A stretch of 64,000 nucleotides of DNA from [Lactobacillus] rogosae (GTDB taxonomy: Bacteria > Bacillota > Clostridia > Lachnospirales > Lachnospiraceae), in NCBI GenBank assembly GCA_900112995.1, contig FONU01000004.1:62001-126000 (forward strand), read 5' to 3'. The notes under the pieces were generated by a model that worked only from the letters and a program-made list of their open reading frames with translations, was not told the origin of the DNA and searched no databases. Of the stretch, positions 47,701-55,488 are shown one piece after another. Position numbers and translations under genes: made by a program. Position 1 is the first letter of the stretch, and the number at the start of each line of letters is the position of its first letter.

Positions 47701-48406
47701 CATTTTCATATTCATCAAAATTATTTTTCATATTTGAAAAATAATCACCATCACTTACAAATCCACTTTTATTGTATTCATTTATATATTTCCATGCACT
47801 TTGTGCCGCTTCCATAACAGTCTGCTGTTCTTTATAGTATTCCGTTCTCTTATCAACAAGCTCTGTCTGTTTGCTAAGTGTGGTAAAACTATTAAGTGAT
47901 GATAAAAATCCTAATCCTGTGTTAATTGGAGCTCTATATTTCATAAAGTTAACAACTTGATCTTTTAATATAGAAGCATTAGCAAGCGATGTATCGCTTC
48001 TTTTACTTACTGTAAAATCAGTAACTTCCATATTAAGAATATCATTAGTATTCTTGTTATCCGCTACAAGACCTAATTGTGACATTATCTGATTAACATA
48101 TGAATCTGCATCAGTTGAACTGACCCCTGCAGAAGTAATACATGTCTTATAATAATCTTCTAATTTTTCATACAAATCATCTGTATCCTGCGCTGTTGCA
48201 AACAATCCATACATATCTTTAAGCAATGAATCATAATCTGTCAAAGCAGTGTTTAATGTCAAATCTCCTGCTGATGCTGCAACGCTGCCAGCAAGCTGTA
48301 CTCTGCTCGCATCAACAAATAATGCTGATATCACCATCATCGGAACAAGTATTATTACAAGAAATACTGATACAACACCTTTTGTTTTTGAAAAAAATTT
48401 AATCAC
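44705..48406 (-). CDS. Very large TadG-like protein (DUF5702-like), 1233 aa
   Basis: GTG start (48404-48406) with GGTGGTGAA upstream. The N-terminus (KTKGVVSVFLVIILVPMMVI, then VDASRVQLAGSVA) is the TadE/TadG-type membrane segment. About 1150 residues of extracytoplasmic coiled-coil-like helices follow (residues about 150-560), then a Ser-rich linker near 690-740, a Gly/Ala-rich membrane-like patch (ISAATLGVIPAPLIQAGIII) and more helices. It is far longer than proteobacterial TadG (around 500 residues). From memory the C-terminal part corresponds to DUF5702. It may reach through the thick Gram-positive wall. Between two pilin-like genes. Confidence 0.8.
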   Translation of the reverse strand: MIKFFSKTKGVVSVFLVIILVPMMVISALFVDASRVQLAGSVAASAGDLTLNTALTDYDSLLKDMYGLFATAQDTDDLYEKLEDYYKTCITSAGVSSTDADSYVNQIMSQLGLVADNKNTNDILNMEVTDFTVSKRSDTSLANASILKDQVVNFMKYRAPINTGLGFLSSLNSFTTLSKQTELVDKRTEYYKEQQTVMEAAQSAWKYINEYNKSGFVSDGDYFSNMKNNFDEYENEYKNLAKKVIKDLYDTQSYSGFTNYSYYIGEENIKINDEEKEVAVFYTNSDKTSKLDTYDKLSDYSNEKKATAENIKGRLVDYYNSYNDLKKAENNLPEYNGNTYGLQFLVQINRKNLYENWVFAMKTLYEKYSKLKNAYENAATNASGKSVTEDYYTICDENSAHQLSYYYEKYMNQFDALSGVFNTTISQYNSTLQGYANNADTNTEATANRVTELYNQINGYRATIQNAKNNIELAIPYLNDVKNKIKSDGSLKQKESDWKSSASSSELKNTTMAKQDLAEINNLSSYLKESDVDNLINRLNNIGSHLGDMLNEIDSYTFFNTPIGEISDYSTFTYILSQNIGDDNLKNVSTDSTDLENQANSWCNERFNIGSSVDVSWENQSGTQANLIKDKLEFYSYLYTHFNVGEVSTSTEEKEENTSSDSGKALYNSIKDKAKSDAESKATIPDAKSGNQISEQSDLPSSGSGGSETASASVTAGDNAAKDTSKSLSSIFSGLAEKIVDMATELRDNLYFSEYVMGMFSYDTIEKENEKQHPGTTVTSITNTSINSDNNFAYGSEIEYVIYGGSNSENLIKAYGSIYGIRLGFNLIYAFTSSEIRETAFAMATPISAATLGVIPAPLIQAGIIIGLACCESGLDLSNLREGEKVPLFKNKETWQLSVSGLINYAKGKVTEIVKETGTKIIDESQKKLSEFLDMTDEELSKDINAKQEEISGYLGNAYDTLIERHANTAIQKLTTLANNAIEEYAVNQSIDKVNYVSTALDNWIDEEGNGVDKSTDISYIVKKQAVDYIKQNYIETVITAIEDAGKDAQGNVEDIAAELNGVLSKVRIHITEEINKAGSKVSEYKTQMIEEVKNSMSEGADKLKETLNSKIDGIFGNSNAGVNLSKDNDNTGVTSLLSFAYSDYLRLFLIIGLYTNQEGVILRTADVIQVNMAKQPNRSGFKMSKASMYVELSATIQVKPTLLALPLFADVQGNPKDNTNWYTIQYKNIKGY

Positions 48407-48419
48407 TTAATTCACCACC

Positions 48420-49082
48420 CTACTTTTTTGCAAATGAAGATATGAAATCATTAACCTTACTAAATGCTGATTTTATAAAATTTCCAACTTTAGTTTCTTC
48501 TGCATAATCTATAACCATATCTGTATTACGTATAAACTCTGCCGTATCATTCACAGGCACTTCTGCTCTTGATGTTATATGAAGTATAGTTGCTTTACTT
48601 TCTCCTAAAAGCCTTATTGGAAACTTAATTTTATAATCAACGTCCACTGAAAATGTTGAATAAACTATATAATTATTAAACTTAGCTATCTTATCTCCCG
48701 ATGTATTAATCTGAGGTTTCATATTTTTAAAAAATCCTATAGTATTTGTGCCCAGTTCTTTTTGAATGTTCTGTGAAACTTTTAATTCTATAGAATCCAT
48801 ACCTCCAAATATATATCTATATGGTTCTGTTTCTAATTCATCAAGACTTGGTACACTTCCTGTATTTTTTATTGTCTCAAGCATAGGGTCTGCACAATAA
48901 TTAGCCCCTATTATAGCCTCCTGCTTAACAAGTGATTCCACTTTTGCCTTAAGATAAAAAGCATTTCCCATATAGATAAGGAAAAAAAGAACAATAAACA
49001 TGATAGGAAATATAATTGTAGCTTCGACTATTACTTCACCATTTTCACTTTTATTCAATTGTTGTTTTAATTTTTCTACCAT
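48420..49082 (-). CDS. TadE-like pseudopilin
   Basis: About 220 residues; I choose the ATG at 49080-49082 (MVEKLKQQLN) with GAGGGTG upstream, rather than the GTG three codons earlier. N-terminal ENGEVIVEATIIFPIMFIVL, the TadE signature (Glu-Ala after a short polar leader and hydrophobic helix), then an extracytoplasmic domain. A minor pilin of Tad systems, processed by the prepilin peptidase. Same orientation and tight spacing (13 bp) to the large TadG-like gene. Confidence 0.85.
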   Translation of the reverse strand: MVEKLKQQLNKSENGEVIVEATIIFPIMFIVLFFLIYMGNAFYLKAKVESLVKQEAIIGANYCADPMLETIKNTGSVPSLDELETEPYRYIFGGMDSIELKVSQNIQKELGTNTIGFFKNMKPQINTSGDKIAKFNNYIVYSTFSVDVDYKIKFPIRLLGESKATILHITSRAEVPVNDTAEFIRNTDMVIDYAEETKVGNFIKSAFSKVNDFISSFAKK

Positions 49083-49162
49083 CTTTATCACCCTCTTTAA
49101 ACACTTAATTAATGAAACCTACTCAGAAAAATCCTTTCAGTTTCATCACAAAAATTTATTTT

Positions 49163-49387
49163 TTATTCTCCTGACTTAATAGCATTATCCGCAGTACCTT
49201 CAAGCGTTTTAAATAAGTGTTTAATAAGATCATTCAATTGTGTCTTAAATACTAAAGCAACAATTACAACAATTCCCATAAGCACCACAATTGCTACAAT
49301 ATCTACTGCACCACTTTCATCCTTAAAGAAATCTTTTACCTTCAATCTTGCAATGTTTGCATACATTAACATAGTATTAAGCATCAT
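49163..49387 (-). CDS. Flp-like major pilin
   Basis: 74 residues. The leader ends KDESG (Gly26), then AVDIVAIVVLMGIVVIVALV, a hydrophobic helix of Flp pilin type, followed by a short polar tail. The position fits the Tad pilin gene between tadC and tadE. It departs from classical Flp: the Glu at position +5 after the cleavage Gly is absent, and an Asp at +3 replaces it. AAAGGAGG before the ATG and 63-75 bp gaps on both sides suggest separately strong expression. Confidence 0.82.
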   Translation of the reverse strand: MMLNTMLMYANIARLKVKDFFKDESGAVDIVAIVVLMGIVVIVALVFKTQLNDLIKHLFKTLEGTADNAIKSGE

Positions 49388-49450
49388 TTTTAATTCCTCC
49401 TTTATAAAGTTATCTTTTTGCTCTATGTATAAGTTTTAATAAAGCCTCTG

Positions 49451-50326
49451 TTATACTCCCAGATTTGCAAATATTGGAACCATAATCATAATAAGAATTC
49501 CAATAAACATAATGCAAATAGGAATAAGCAGCTTTGCTGCCGCTTTCTCACCTTCTCTTCTTACAATCTGCTTCTTTAATGACCACACTTCTTTGCTCTG
49601 TTGTTGAAGCATCATTGTAAGTTCGCTGTTACCTTTTGTAACACCCTGTATAATTGTCGAGGTGAATTTTTTAATCTCTGGTATCATACATCTAGAACCA
49701 AAGTTATAAAGAGCATCTACTTCTGAAACGCCATTATTCATTTCAACTAAAGCATTTTGCATTTCAATATATATAGTAGATGAACCCGTATATGCCGTAT
49801 CTTCCCATGCTTCTCTAAGTATCATTCCTGCATTAGTTAATAATGCAAGCTTTGAAACAACTTCCGAAAAGTCGTGTAATAACTCATCAGAACGCTTTAA
49901 TATTTTCTTTGATGTCATTGTTCCGAAATAGTAATACATAAGTCCTGCCATCGCAAAACCAATAATGCACGCTAGTACTTCGGATGTGAGTCCATACAAT
50001 GCAAACGATATTACAAAAATTAATAATGCTATCGTTATCTGTTGTGAATGAATAACTCTTAAATAATACTCTGAATATTTTTCTCCATATAATACATCCA
50101 GCTCCTGTCTTAATTTTCTGTCTTTTTTAGATTTGTAATTATATCCAATCATTTCAAGAACTGCATATCCCATACCATATATATCCTTTAATCTAAATTC
50201 ATTCTCAGATAACACCTCAAACATAGAATTATATTTATTACCTTTAATAAATAAAATCATCCATATTATCAAGGCAACAGCTCCAAATATTATGAATACA
50301 AAATCAAGTATTGATAATTCTAACAT
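49451..50326 (-). CDS. tadC: TadC-like inner-membrane platform protein
   Basis: 291 residues. Membrane helices near the N-terminus, two in the middle (ITIALLIFVISFALYGLTS, VLACIIGFAMAGLMYYYFG) and one at the C-terminus (LLIPICIMFIGILIMIMVPI), around a GspF-like cytoplasmic domain (LTNAGMILREAWEDTA; FTSTIIQGVTKGNSELTMML). It pairs with TadB to form the platform on which the TadA ATPase acts. 8 bp after tadB. Confidence 0.88.
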   Translation of the reverse strand: MLELSILDFVFIIFGAVALIIWMILFIKGNKYNSMFEVLSENEFRLKDIYGMGYAVLEMIGYNYKSKKDRKLRQELDVLYGEKYSEYYLRVIHSQQITIALLIFVISFALYGLTSEVLACIIGFAMAGLMYYYFGTMTSKKILKRSDELLHDFSEVVSKLALLTNAGMILREAWEDTAYTGSSTIYIEMQNALVEMNNGVSEVDALYNFGSRCMIPEIKKFTSTIIQGVTKGNSELTMMLQQQSKEVWSLKKQIVRREGEKAAAKLLIPICIMFIGILIMIMVPIFANLGV

Positions 50327-50334
50327 TTGCCCTC

Positions 50335-51192
50335 CTAAATCTTGATATCAAGTATCTGTTTGCCTACGAAATAAGCCACAATAAATGTAATTAATCCTAT
50401 TGTCGTTGATACAAGTCCTGCTGGTGTTACAAAATTAGCTGCAAATTCCGGACTCATTAATTTAATAGCTCCCACCAGAATAATTGGCATTACAACCATA
50501 ATATTTTGTTCTGTCTTGTTAGACGCAACAAGCGTTTCTATATCTTCTGCAATATCCATCTTATCTGATAGGATTTCCTGTGTATTTCTTATAATATCTT
50601 TGATATTACCGCCTTTTCTGTAACTAATTCTGAATACATTTGCAAAACTTTTTATATCCTCGTTATCACTTCTGTTTCCAAAATCATCAAGTACATCTTC
50701 AATAGCAACATTGTTATGTATTCCAGCCATAATTACTTCCAGTTCTTTTAAAATAAATGCATCCGAATCATATTGAATTTTTAAATCACCATATACACTT
50801 ATAAATGAATCATTTATATTTTTTCCTGAACCAAGAGACGTTGTTAATGAATCCAGCATATCTCTAAATTGATGACTTATTTCTTTTTGTTGTTTCTCAA
50901 TTAAAGCTTTAGTTCTTACTGGTATAAATAATTTACCTGCAATAACACCTACAATTGATGGAATCATAATATTTAATATCCACGTTAATCTGGTCGGCTG
51001 ATTAAATTCATCTTTGCCAATTCCTCCATAGAATAAATATCCTACTGCCGCACCCACAACAAATGCAAAAATGAAATAAAGTATTTTCTCAATTAGCTTC
51101 ATATTGTATACACGATAATTATATGTTGGAATATTAGTTGCTGACATATAATACTGTGGTTCCTGCTCTTTCTTTTTCTTTTTTCCTATCAT
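50335..51192 (-). CDS. tadB: TadB-like inner-membrane platform protein
   Basis: 285 residues. Helices at about 33-52 and 66-85 and two at the C-terminus, with a GspF-type cytoplasmic domain (FRDMLDSLTTSLGSGKNIND; FANVFRISYRKGGNIKDIIR). Begins MIGKKKKKEQEP with a GAGGTGAA ribosome site. Lies between the TadA ATPase and TadC genes in the canonical order. Confidence 0.88.
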   Translation of the reverse strand: MIGKKKKKEQEPQYYMSATNIPTYNYRVYNMKLIEKILYFIFAFVVGAAVGYLFYGGIGKDEFNQPTRLTWILNIMIPSIVGVIAGKLFIPVRTKALIEKQQKEISHQFRDMLDSLTTSLGSGKNINDSFISVYGDLKIQYDSDAFILKELEVIMAGIHNNVAIEDVLDDFGNRSDNEDIKSFANVFRISYRKGGNIKDIIRNTQEILSDKMDIAEDIETLVASNKTEQNIMVVMPIILVGAIKLMSPEFAANFVTPAGLVSTTIGLITFIVAYFVGKQILDIKI

Positions 51193-51200
51193 ACTTCACC

Positions 51201-52439
51201 TCATATCTCTGTTCTTATACCAGCCAGCTTTAACTTAAAATCATTAATCATCTTATTGTCAGTTCTCTTAAGGCTTCCCGAAACTTTTTCAAGCGTACTG
51301 TTTGCATCTTCTTCAAACTTATATAATGGATTAAGAATAATCTGACCATTCTCTACTCCAACAACTTCTGTGATTTCCATTGTCTTTCGCGATTTATCAC
51401 GAAGTCTTGAAAGATGAATTATAATATCAACTGCTGATGCAATCTGCTGTTTTATAGCCTCAAGTGGAAGACCTTCTGCTCCTTGAAGAACCATTGTTTC
51501 AAGTCTGCTTAACATATCCTGTGTTGAATTCGCATGTCCTGTTGACAATGAACCATCATGTCCTGTATTCATAGCCTGTAACATATCAAGAGCTTCTCCG
51601 CCTCGAACCTCTCCAACTATAATTCTTTCCGGTCTCATTCGCAGTGATGACTTAATCAAATCTCGAATTGTAATCTGTCCTGCACCTGATGTATTGGCAT
51701 TTCTTGTTTCAAGACTTACAAGGTTATCTACTCCTGTTATCTGAAGTTCTGCTGAGTCCTCAATTGTAATAACACGTTCATCTTTCGGAATGTAATTAGA
51801 TAAGGCATTTAGAAATGTTGTTTTTCCTGAGCCCGTACCTCCACTTATGAAAATGTTATATTTGGCTCTTACTAATATTTCCAGCTTATCCGCAATCTCC
51901 TGCGTTATTGAACCATACTGTATAAGCTTTTCTATAGTCATTGGTGTCTTAGAAAATTTACGTATAGTAAGTGTTGGACCACATAACGCTATAGGAGGAA
52001 GAACAACATTTACACGTGAACCATCTGGTAATCTGGTATCACATATTGGATTAGCCTGATTAACTTCTCTACCTGCAAGTCCGACTATACGCTGAATAAC
52101 ATCTTCTAACTTCCTCTGGCTTTCAAAATGTTTATCCATTTTAAAAAGCCGTCCATTCTGTTCTATAAATACATTATCAGGTCCATTTATCATAACTTCA
52201 GTAATTGTGTCATCACTAATTATTGAATCTAATAATCCAAATCCTCTTATTGAGCTATATACCTGTTGCACAATTGAAACTCTCTGTTGAATTGAACAAT
52301 ATTCTGTTCCTATTCTTTCAAGCACAATCTCCTCAATCTTCTCCTCAAGTTCTTCATCATTAATCTGACTTAAAGAAAGATTTTCTGATACATATCTCTT
52401 AATACTTGTAACAAATTGCTGTTCTTGCTTAAAATCCAA
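51201..52439 (-). CDS. tadA: TadA/CpaF secretion ATPase
   Basis: 412 residues. TTG start at 52437-52439 after GGTGGTGAAG; no ATG is available nearby. PilT/GspE-type AAA ATPase: Walker A SGGTGSGKTTFLNAL near residue 205, Asp box with VITIEDSAELQ, Walker B block PERIIVGEVRGGEALDMLQA, His box STGHANSTQDML. N-terminal CpaF-type domain (GLLDSIISDDTITEVMINGP). It powers pilin polymerisation at the cytoplasmic side. The closest family is CpaF/TadA of type IVc pili. Confidence 0.94.
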   Translation of the reverse strand: MDFKQEQQFVTSIKRYVSENLSLSQINDEELEEKIEEIVLERIGTEYCSIQQRVSIVQQVYSSIRGFGLLDSIISDDTITEVMINGPDNVFIEQNGRLFKMDKHFESQRKLEDVIQRIVGLAGREVNQANPICDTRLPDGSRVNVVLPPIALCGPTLTIRKFSKTPMTIEKLIQYGSITQEIADKLEILVRAKYNIFISGGTGSGKTTFLNALSNYIPKDERVITIEDSAELQITGVDNLVSLETRNANTSGAGQITIRDLIKSSLRMRPERIIVGEVRGGEALDMLQAMNTGHDGSLSTGHANSTQDMLSRLETMVLQGAEGLPLEAIKQQIASAVDIIIHLSRLRDKSRKTMEITEVVGVENGQIILNPLYKFEEDANSTLEKVSGSLKRTDNKMINDFKLKLAGIRTEI

Positions 52440-52452
52440 TTACTTCACCACC

Positions 52453-53514
52453 TTAATCAAGCTTCTCAAACATATTTATATTGCATAACTGTTCAACAAC
52501 TTGCTTTGTTGATGCGTGTTCATATCTTGGTGCACCACCTATATTCGTAATATCAACACCACTTACTGCTCTGCCTGATTTATTACTAAACTTGTTATAT
52601 ATAAGAACTATACGGCTTGATAATGGTTCTTCTTCATTTTCTTCCTTCAACATTAATGCACTATATGCACGGTTAATTTTCATATTTGAAATTTCTGAAC
52701 CATCTCCTGTCCATACAATATTTTCAGCAAGCTTTAAGAATTTCAAATTGTCAATATCAAATCCAAAGTCTGTATCAACTATTACAACATCATATATCCC
52801 TGATAGTTTTATCTCAGAAACAAGTCTTGTTTTCTCTTCTAATTGAAGTTCAAGCATATCTAATGAATTTTTGGTTTGTGAATAAAAATAGACTCCTGTA
52901 ACATCTTGTTTTACACAACTTTCAAGTTTAATAGATAGATTTGTCTTTTTACTTTTTAATGCAAAAATCACATCGCTCATATCAAATTGACCTTCCGCAC
53001 TAAAGAACAAATCTGATGAACCAAATTTTTCAAGATTCAAATATAAGACCTTTTTCCCTTTTTTAGCACAATAGACTGCATATGAAGCCGCCATTGTAGA
53101 ACTTCCAGTCCCCCCACATGGTGATGTAAATGCTACAACTCTACACGTATCATCACTTATACCTAAACCTGAAATATTACCTGCATTTTCAGAATAAATA
53201 CTCAAAATCTGCTTATATATAAGATCTACTCTCTGAAATTTACATATTGCACGCTGATTATTTATCGAATCTGCTCCCATTGAATCTGTAAGATATGCAA
53301 ACCCACATCTTTTTGGAATTTTGTCAAAATCAATCTCATATTGTTCATCAACAAGTACAATATCTACTTTGGAATGTTCTAATGTTTCAAATGCCACTTC
53401 TATTTCTGTAAAAGAATATATTTCAAATTTATCTGAATATTTGGTATTAAAAACAGAAATAATACGATTAAGATAATTTTTATCTTTTTCTATAATTGCT
53501 AATTTGATTTTCAT
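52453..53514 (-). CDS. tadZ: TadZ/CpaE-like localisation ATPase
   Basis: 353 residues, first gene of the pilus train. Residues 1-110 are an atypical receiver-like domain (VDIVLVDEQYEIDFD). From about 125 there is a MinD/ParA-like domain: VAFTSPCGGTGSSTMAASYA, YLNLEKFGSSDLFF, VVIVDTDFGF, and GGAPRYEHAS. The deviant Walker A box has no lysine at either usual position (P-C-GGTG-S-ST instead of K-GG-xG-K-T). It resembles the TadZ of Eubacterium rectale, whose structure is known; TadZ proteins direct Tad machinery to the cell pole. Confidence 0.9.
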   Translation of the reverse strand: MKIKLAIIEKDKNYLNRIISVFNTKYSDKFEIYSFTEIEVAFETLEHSKVDIVLVDEQYEIDFDKIPKRCGFAYLTDSMGADSINNQRAICKFQRVDLIYKQILSIYSENAGNISGLGISDDTCRVVAFTSPCGGTGSSTMAASYAVYCAKKGKKVLYLNLEKFGSSDLFFSAEGQFDMSDVIFALKSKKTNLSIKLESCVKQDVTGVYFYSQTKNSLDMLELQLEEKTRLVSEIKLSGIYDVVIVDTDFGFDIDNLKFLKLAENIVWTGDGSEISNMKINRAYSALMLKEENEEEPLSSRIVLIYNKFSNKSGRAVSGVDITNIGGAPRYEHASTKQVVEQLCNINMFEKLD

Positions 53515-53603
53515 TATTTATTCACCTCTTTAGACATATTAACTTAACAATTCCCCTTTGTTATGTGTTAGTCCCCAAATGTATATAATTCAAATAAAAA
53601 TGT

Positions 53604-53635
53604 AATTATAAAATAATAATAATAATTTTATAATT
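53604..53635 (-). promoter_or_regulatory. 5'-terminal hairpin of the tad transcript
   Basis: Perfect 11-bp inverted repeat AATTATAAAAT (53604-53614) / ATTTTATAATT (53625-53635) with a 10-nt loop, beginning about 9 nt after the -10 box. The same 11-bp arms occur at the same distance upstream of the zinc-ribbon gene (56406-56434). Could be an mRNA 5' stabiliser or a second operator. Confidence 0.65.
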
Positions 53636-53643
53636 CGTTAAGA

Positions 53644-53672
53644 ATTTTATCACATCGTTTTGTATTTTGCAA
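53644..53672 (-). promoter_or_regulatory. Promoter of the tad gene train
   Basis: On the minus strand TTGCAA (53667-53672), a 17-bp spacer, then TAAAAT (53644-53649). It is identical in boxes and spacing to the promoter at 56443-56471. It is 130 bp upstream of the tadZ start. Confidence 0.7.
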
Positions 53673-53705
53673 TATATTAGTTTGCATATGCAAACTAATA
53701 TATTG
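53670..53705. promoter_or_regulatory. 36-bp perfect palindrome, probable operator of the XRE regulator
   Basis: Centre at 53687.5 with core TTTGCATATGCAAA; the arms are perfectly symmetric over 18 bp each. It overlaps the tad -35 box at one end and lies between the divergent tadZ and XRE genes. A related core (TTTGCAATTGCAA) lies at the same 18-bp distance upstream of the -35 box of the zinc-ribbon operon at 56,481. Confidence 0.75.
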
Positions 53706-53780
53706 TTTATGCAACTTTAGGCAATTTGTAAAATACCTATCAGTAACATTTTTTATCATTATTATATTTAAGGTGACATT

Positions 53781-54023
53781 ATGGACGATAAATATAAAAA
53801 AAATTTCAAAATAATCGGATTAAATATCGCATACTATAGAAAATTAAAAGGATTATCTCAAATGCAGCTTGCAGAACTAGTCAATGTCAGTCGGACACAT
53901 ATCAGTAATATAGAAGCCCCCAATATGCCAACATCCATTTCATTAGAAAAATTATTCGATATCTCTGAAGCATTAGATGTTCCAGCAGCATACTTGCTTT
54001 CCTTTCGAAACGAAGATGTATGA
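53781..54023 (+). CDS. XRE-family helix-turn-helix regulator
   Basis: 80 residues, a bare Cro/CI-type domain: NIAYYRKLKGLSQMQLAELV, NVSRTHISNIEAPN, SISLEKLFDISEALDV. AAGGTGAC before the ATG. It is the only plus-strand gene in this region and divergent from tadZ, with the 36-bp palindrome between, so it is the best candidate for controlling the pilus train and the zinc-ribbon operon. Similar short XRE proteins often autoregulate. Confidence 0.88.
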   Translation: MDDKYKKNFKIIGLNIAYYRKLKGLSQMQLAELVNVSRTHISNIEAPNMPTSISLEKLFDISEALDVPAAYLLSFRNEDV

Positions 54024-54106
54024 TTACAGAAAACATTTATTAAAATCAAAAATAAAATATTATATGTAATTATTTCAAGTAAATTAACTATTAACTTTAT
54101 ATTATA

Positions 54107-54145
54107 AAAGCTGGTAAAGTCATTATGGCTTTACCAGCTTTATTT
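54107..54145. terminator. Bidirectional terminator between convergent genes
   Basis: Perfect 13-bp stem AAAGCTGGTAAAG (54107-54119) / CTTTACCAGCTTT (54129-54141), 9-nt loop, T-rich on both strands. It serves the XRE gene (plus) and the zinc-ribbon gene ending at 54169 (minus). Confidence 0.85.
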
Positions 54146-54168
54146 TCAGCTAATATTTTCCTTGAGAA

Positions 54169-55467
54169 TCACTCTCCAAATTGTTTAATGCCTCCACTTA
54201 CACTATATGTATATGTATCTTTCTGCTTTGTAATTAAAGAACGATAAAGTTCTTCACCTTTAGCATAACAACTTACAGATGTATTTCCAATTGTTGTTCT
54301 TCCAGATAATGACATAGATGAATTATATGAAATAGAGCCATTTGATTTTAATAAAACATTTCCTATATTAACTGCCATATATACAGACTGTGTTACAGTT
54401 TCTGTACCAGAATAATTTTTTTTGGCTGTTATATCTACATTATAAATTTCATATATCTGATTTGAATTTCCATAATAACTACTACTTTTAGGAACAAGTG
54501 TATATGTGCCTGCATAATTTAAATTTGCCTGACTAATATTATTCTGTGCACAATACGCCTCTATCTTATCCTTAGCTGCTTTTTTTAATTCTTCCTGTTG
54601 AGCAGATGATAATTCATCAACATTTGAAATATATGCATCTAACTTATCACAAGTATATTCTTTTGATGTTTCTGTTAAAATATAACCATTACTAAGTGCT
54701 TCTTTTTCACTATATGAAACTGTTACTGTAACTTTATCTCCTGTCTTAATCCCAGATGATTTTGAAAGAGTCAATTTCAAACCTGATAAATAAGAGTCTG
54801 AAGCATCATTCTTTACTGTTGCCTTTGCATTTGGCGATGTTCCACTGAAGCTCACACTTATATTATCAAATACATTTACACGACGTGCTTCATTAAGATT
54901 TTCAACCTTATATTCCTTATCTTTATAAATAAGCTTAACACCTAACATTGAATTAGCATATTCATTACATTCTATCTTCAATGTAACGGTATCGCCGTTT
55001 GATAAATTATTATCATTATCTATTGAAACATCCATATAATCACGTAATGTACCATATACTGTATCTAATGTTGACTCATCTGTAAGAATTTGACTATCCT
55101 TTTTTCCCTGTGCCTTTAATATAGCTTTTGCAAGACCTTCTCTATCTATTTTATAATAAGCTCTTCCCACAGTATCATAACCAGTATATTCAACTGAAAT
55201 ATACTGATTTAAGTTTACTCTTTTTTTAATCTGAGATAATACTGCAATTATTGCGATAACTGCAACAATCACAATTGCAAGCGGTATCATAATTTTTTTA
55301 TTTATCTTTCGCTTCACTGGCTGCTGTACCGGTGTTGTACTTTGTACCGGTACCGTCCGTTGTAAAGGTTGCTGCTGTTGTTGTACTTCAACTTGTCTAA
55401 CACCACAATTAAAGCAAAATACATCTTCATCTGCTAACTGTGCACCACAATTTTCACAATACTTCAT
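54169..55467 (-). CDS. Zinc-ribbon membrane protein with long extracytoplasmic domain
   Basis: 432 residues. N-terminal zinc ribbon (CENCGAQLADEDVFCFNCG, two CxxC pairs), a Gln/Pro-rich linker, one membrane helix (IMIPLAIVIVAVIAIIAVL, about 59-77), then about 350 residues of beta-rich domains (VTVTVSYSEKEALSNGYILT; VYMAVNIGNVLL). Such zinc-ribbon/TM proteins act as envelope sensors or scaffolds, but no function is assigned. It lies 21 bp after the 55489-56367 gene, so the two form an operon under a promoter like that of the tad train. Confidence 0.75.
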   Translation of the reverse strand: MKYCENCGAQLADEDVFCFNCGVRQVEVQQQQQPLQRTVPVQSTTPVQQPVKRKINKKIMIPLAIVIVAVIAIIAVLSQIKKRVNLNQYISVEYTGYDTVGRAYYKIDREGLAKAILKAQGKKDSQILTDESTLDTVYGTLRDYMDVSIDNDNNLSNGDTVTLKIECNEYANSMLGVKLIYKDKEYKVENLNEARRVNVFDNISVSFSGTSPNAKATVKNDASDSYLSGLKLTLSKSSGIKTGDKVTVTVSYSEKEALSNGYILTETSKEYTCDKLDAYISNVDELSSAQQEELKKAAKDKIEAYCAQNNISQANLNYAGTYTLVPKSSSYYGNSNQIYEIYNVDITAKKNYSGTETVTQSVYMAVNIGNVLLKSNGSISYNSSMSLSGRTTIGNTSVSCYAKGEELYRSLITKQKDTYTYSVSGGIKQFGE

Positions 55468-55488
55468 ATATTTTCACTCCGTTTTCTT

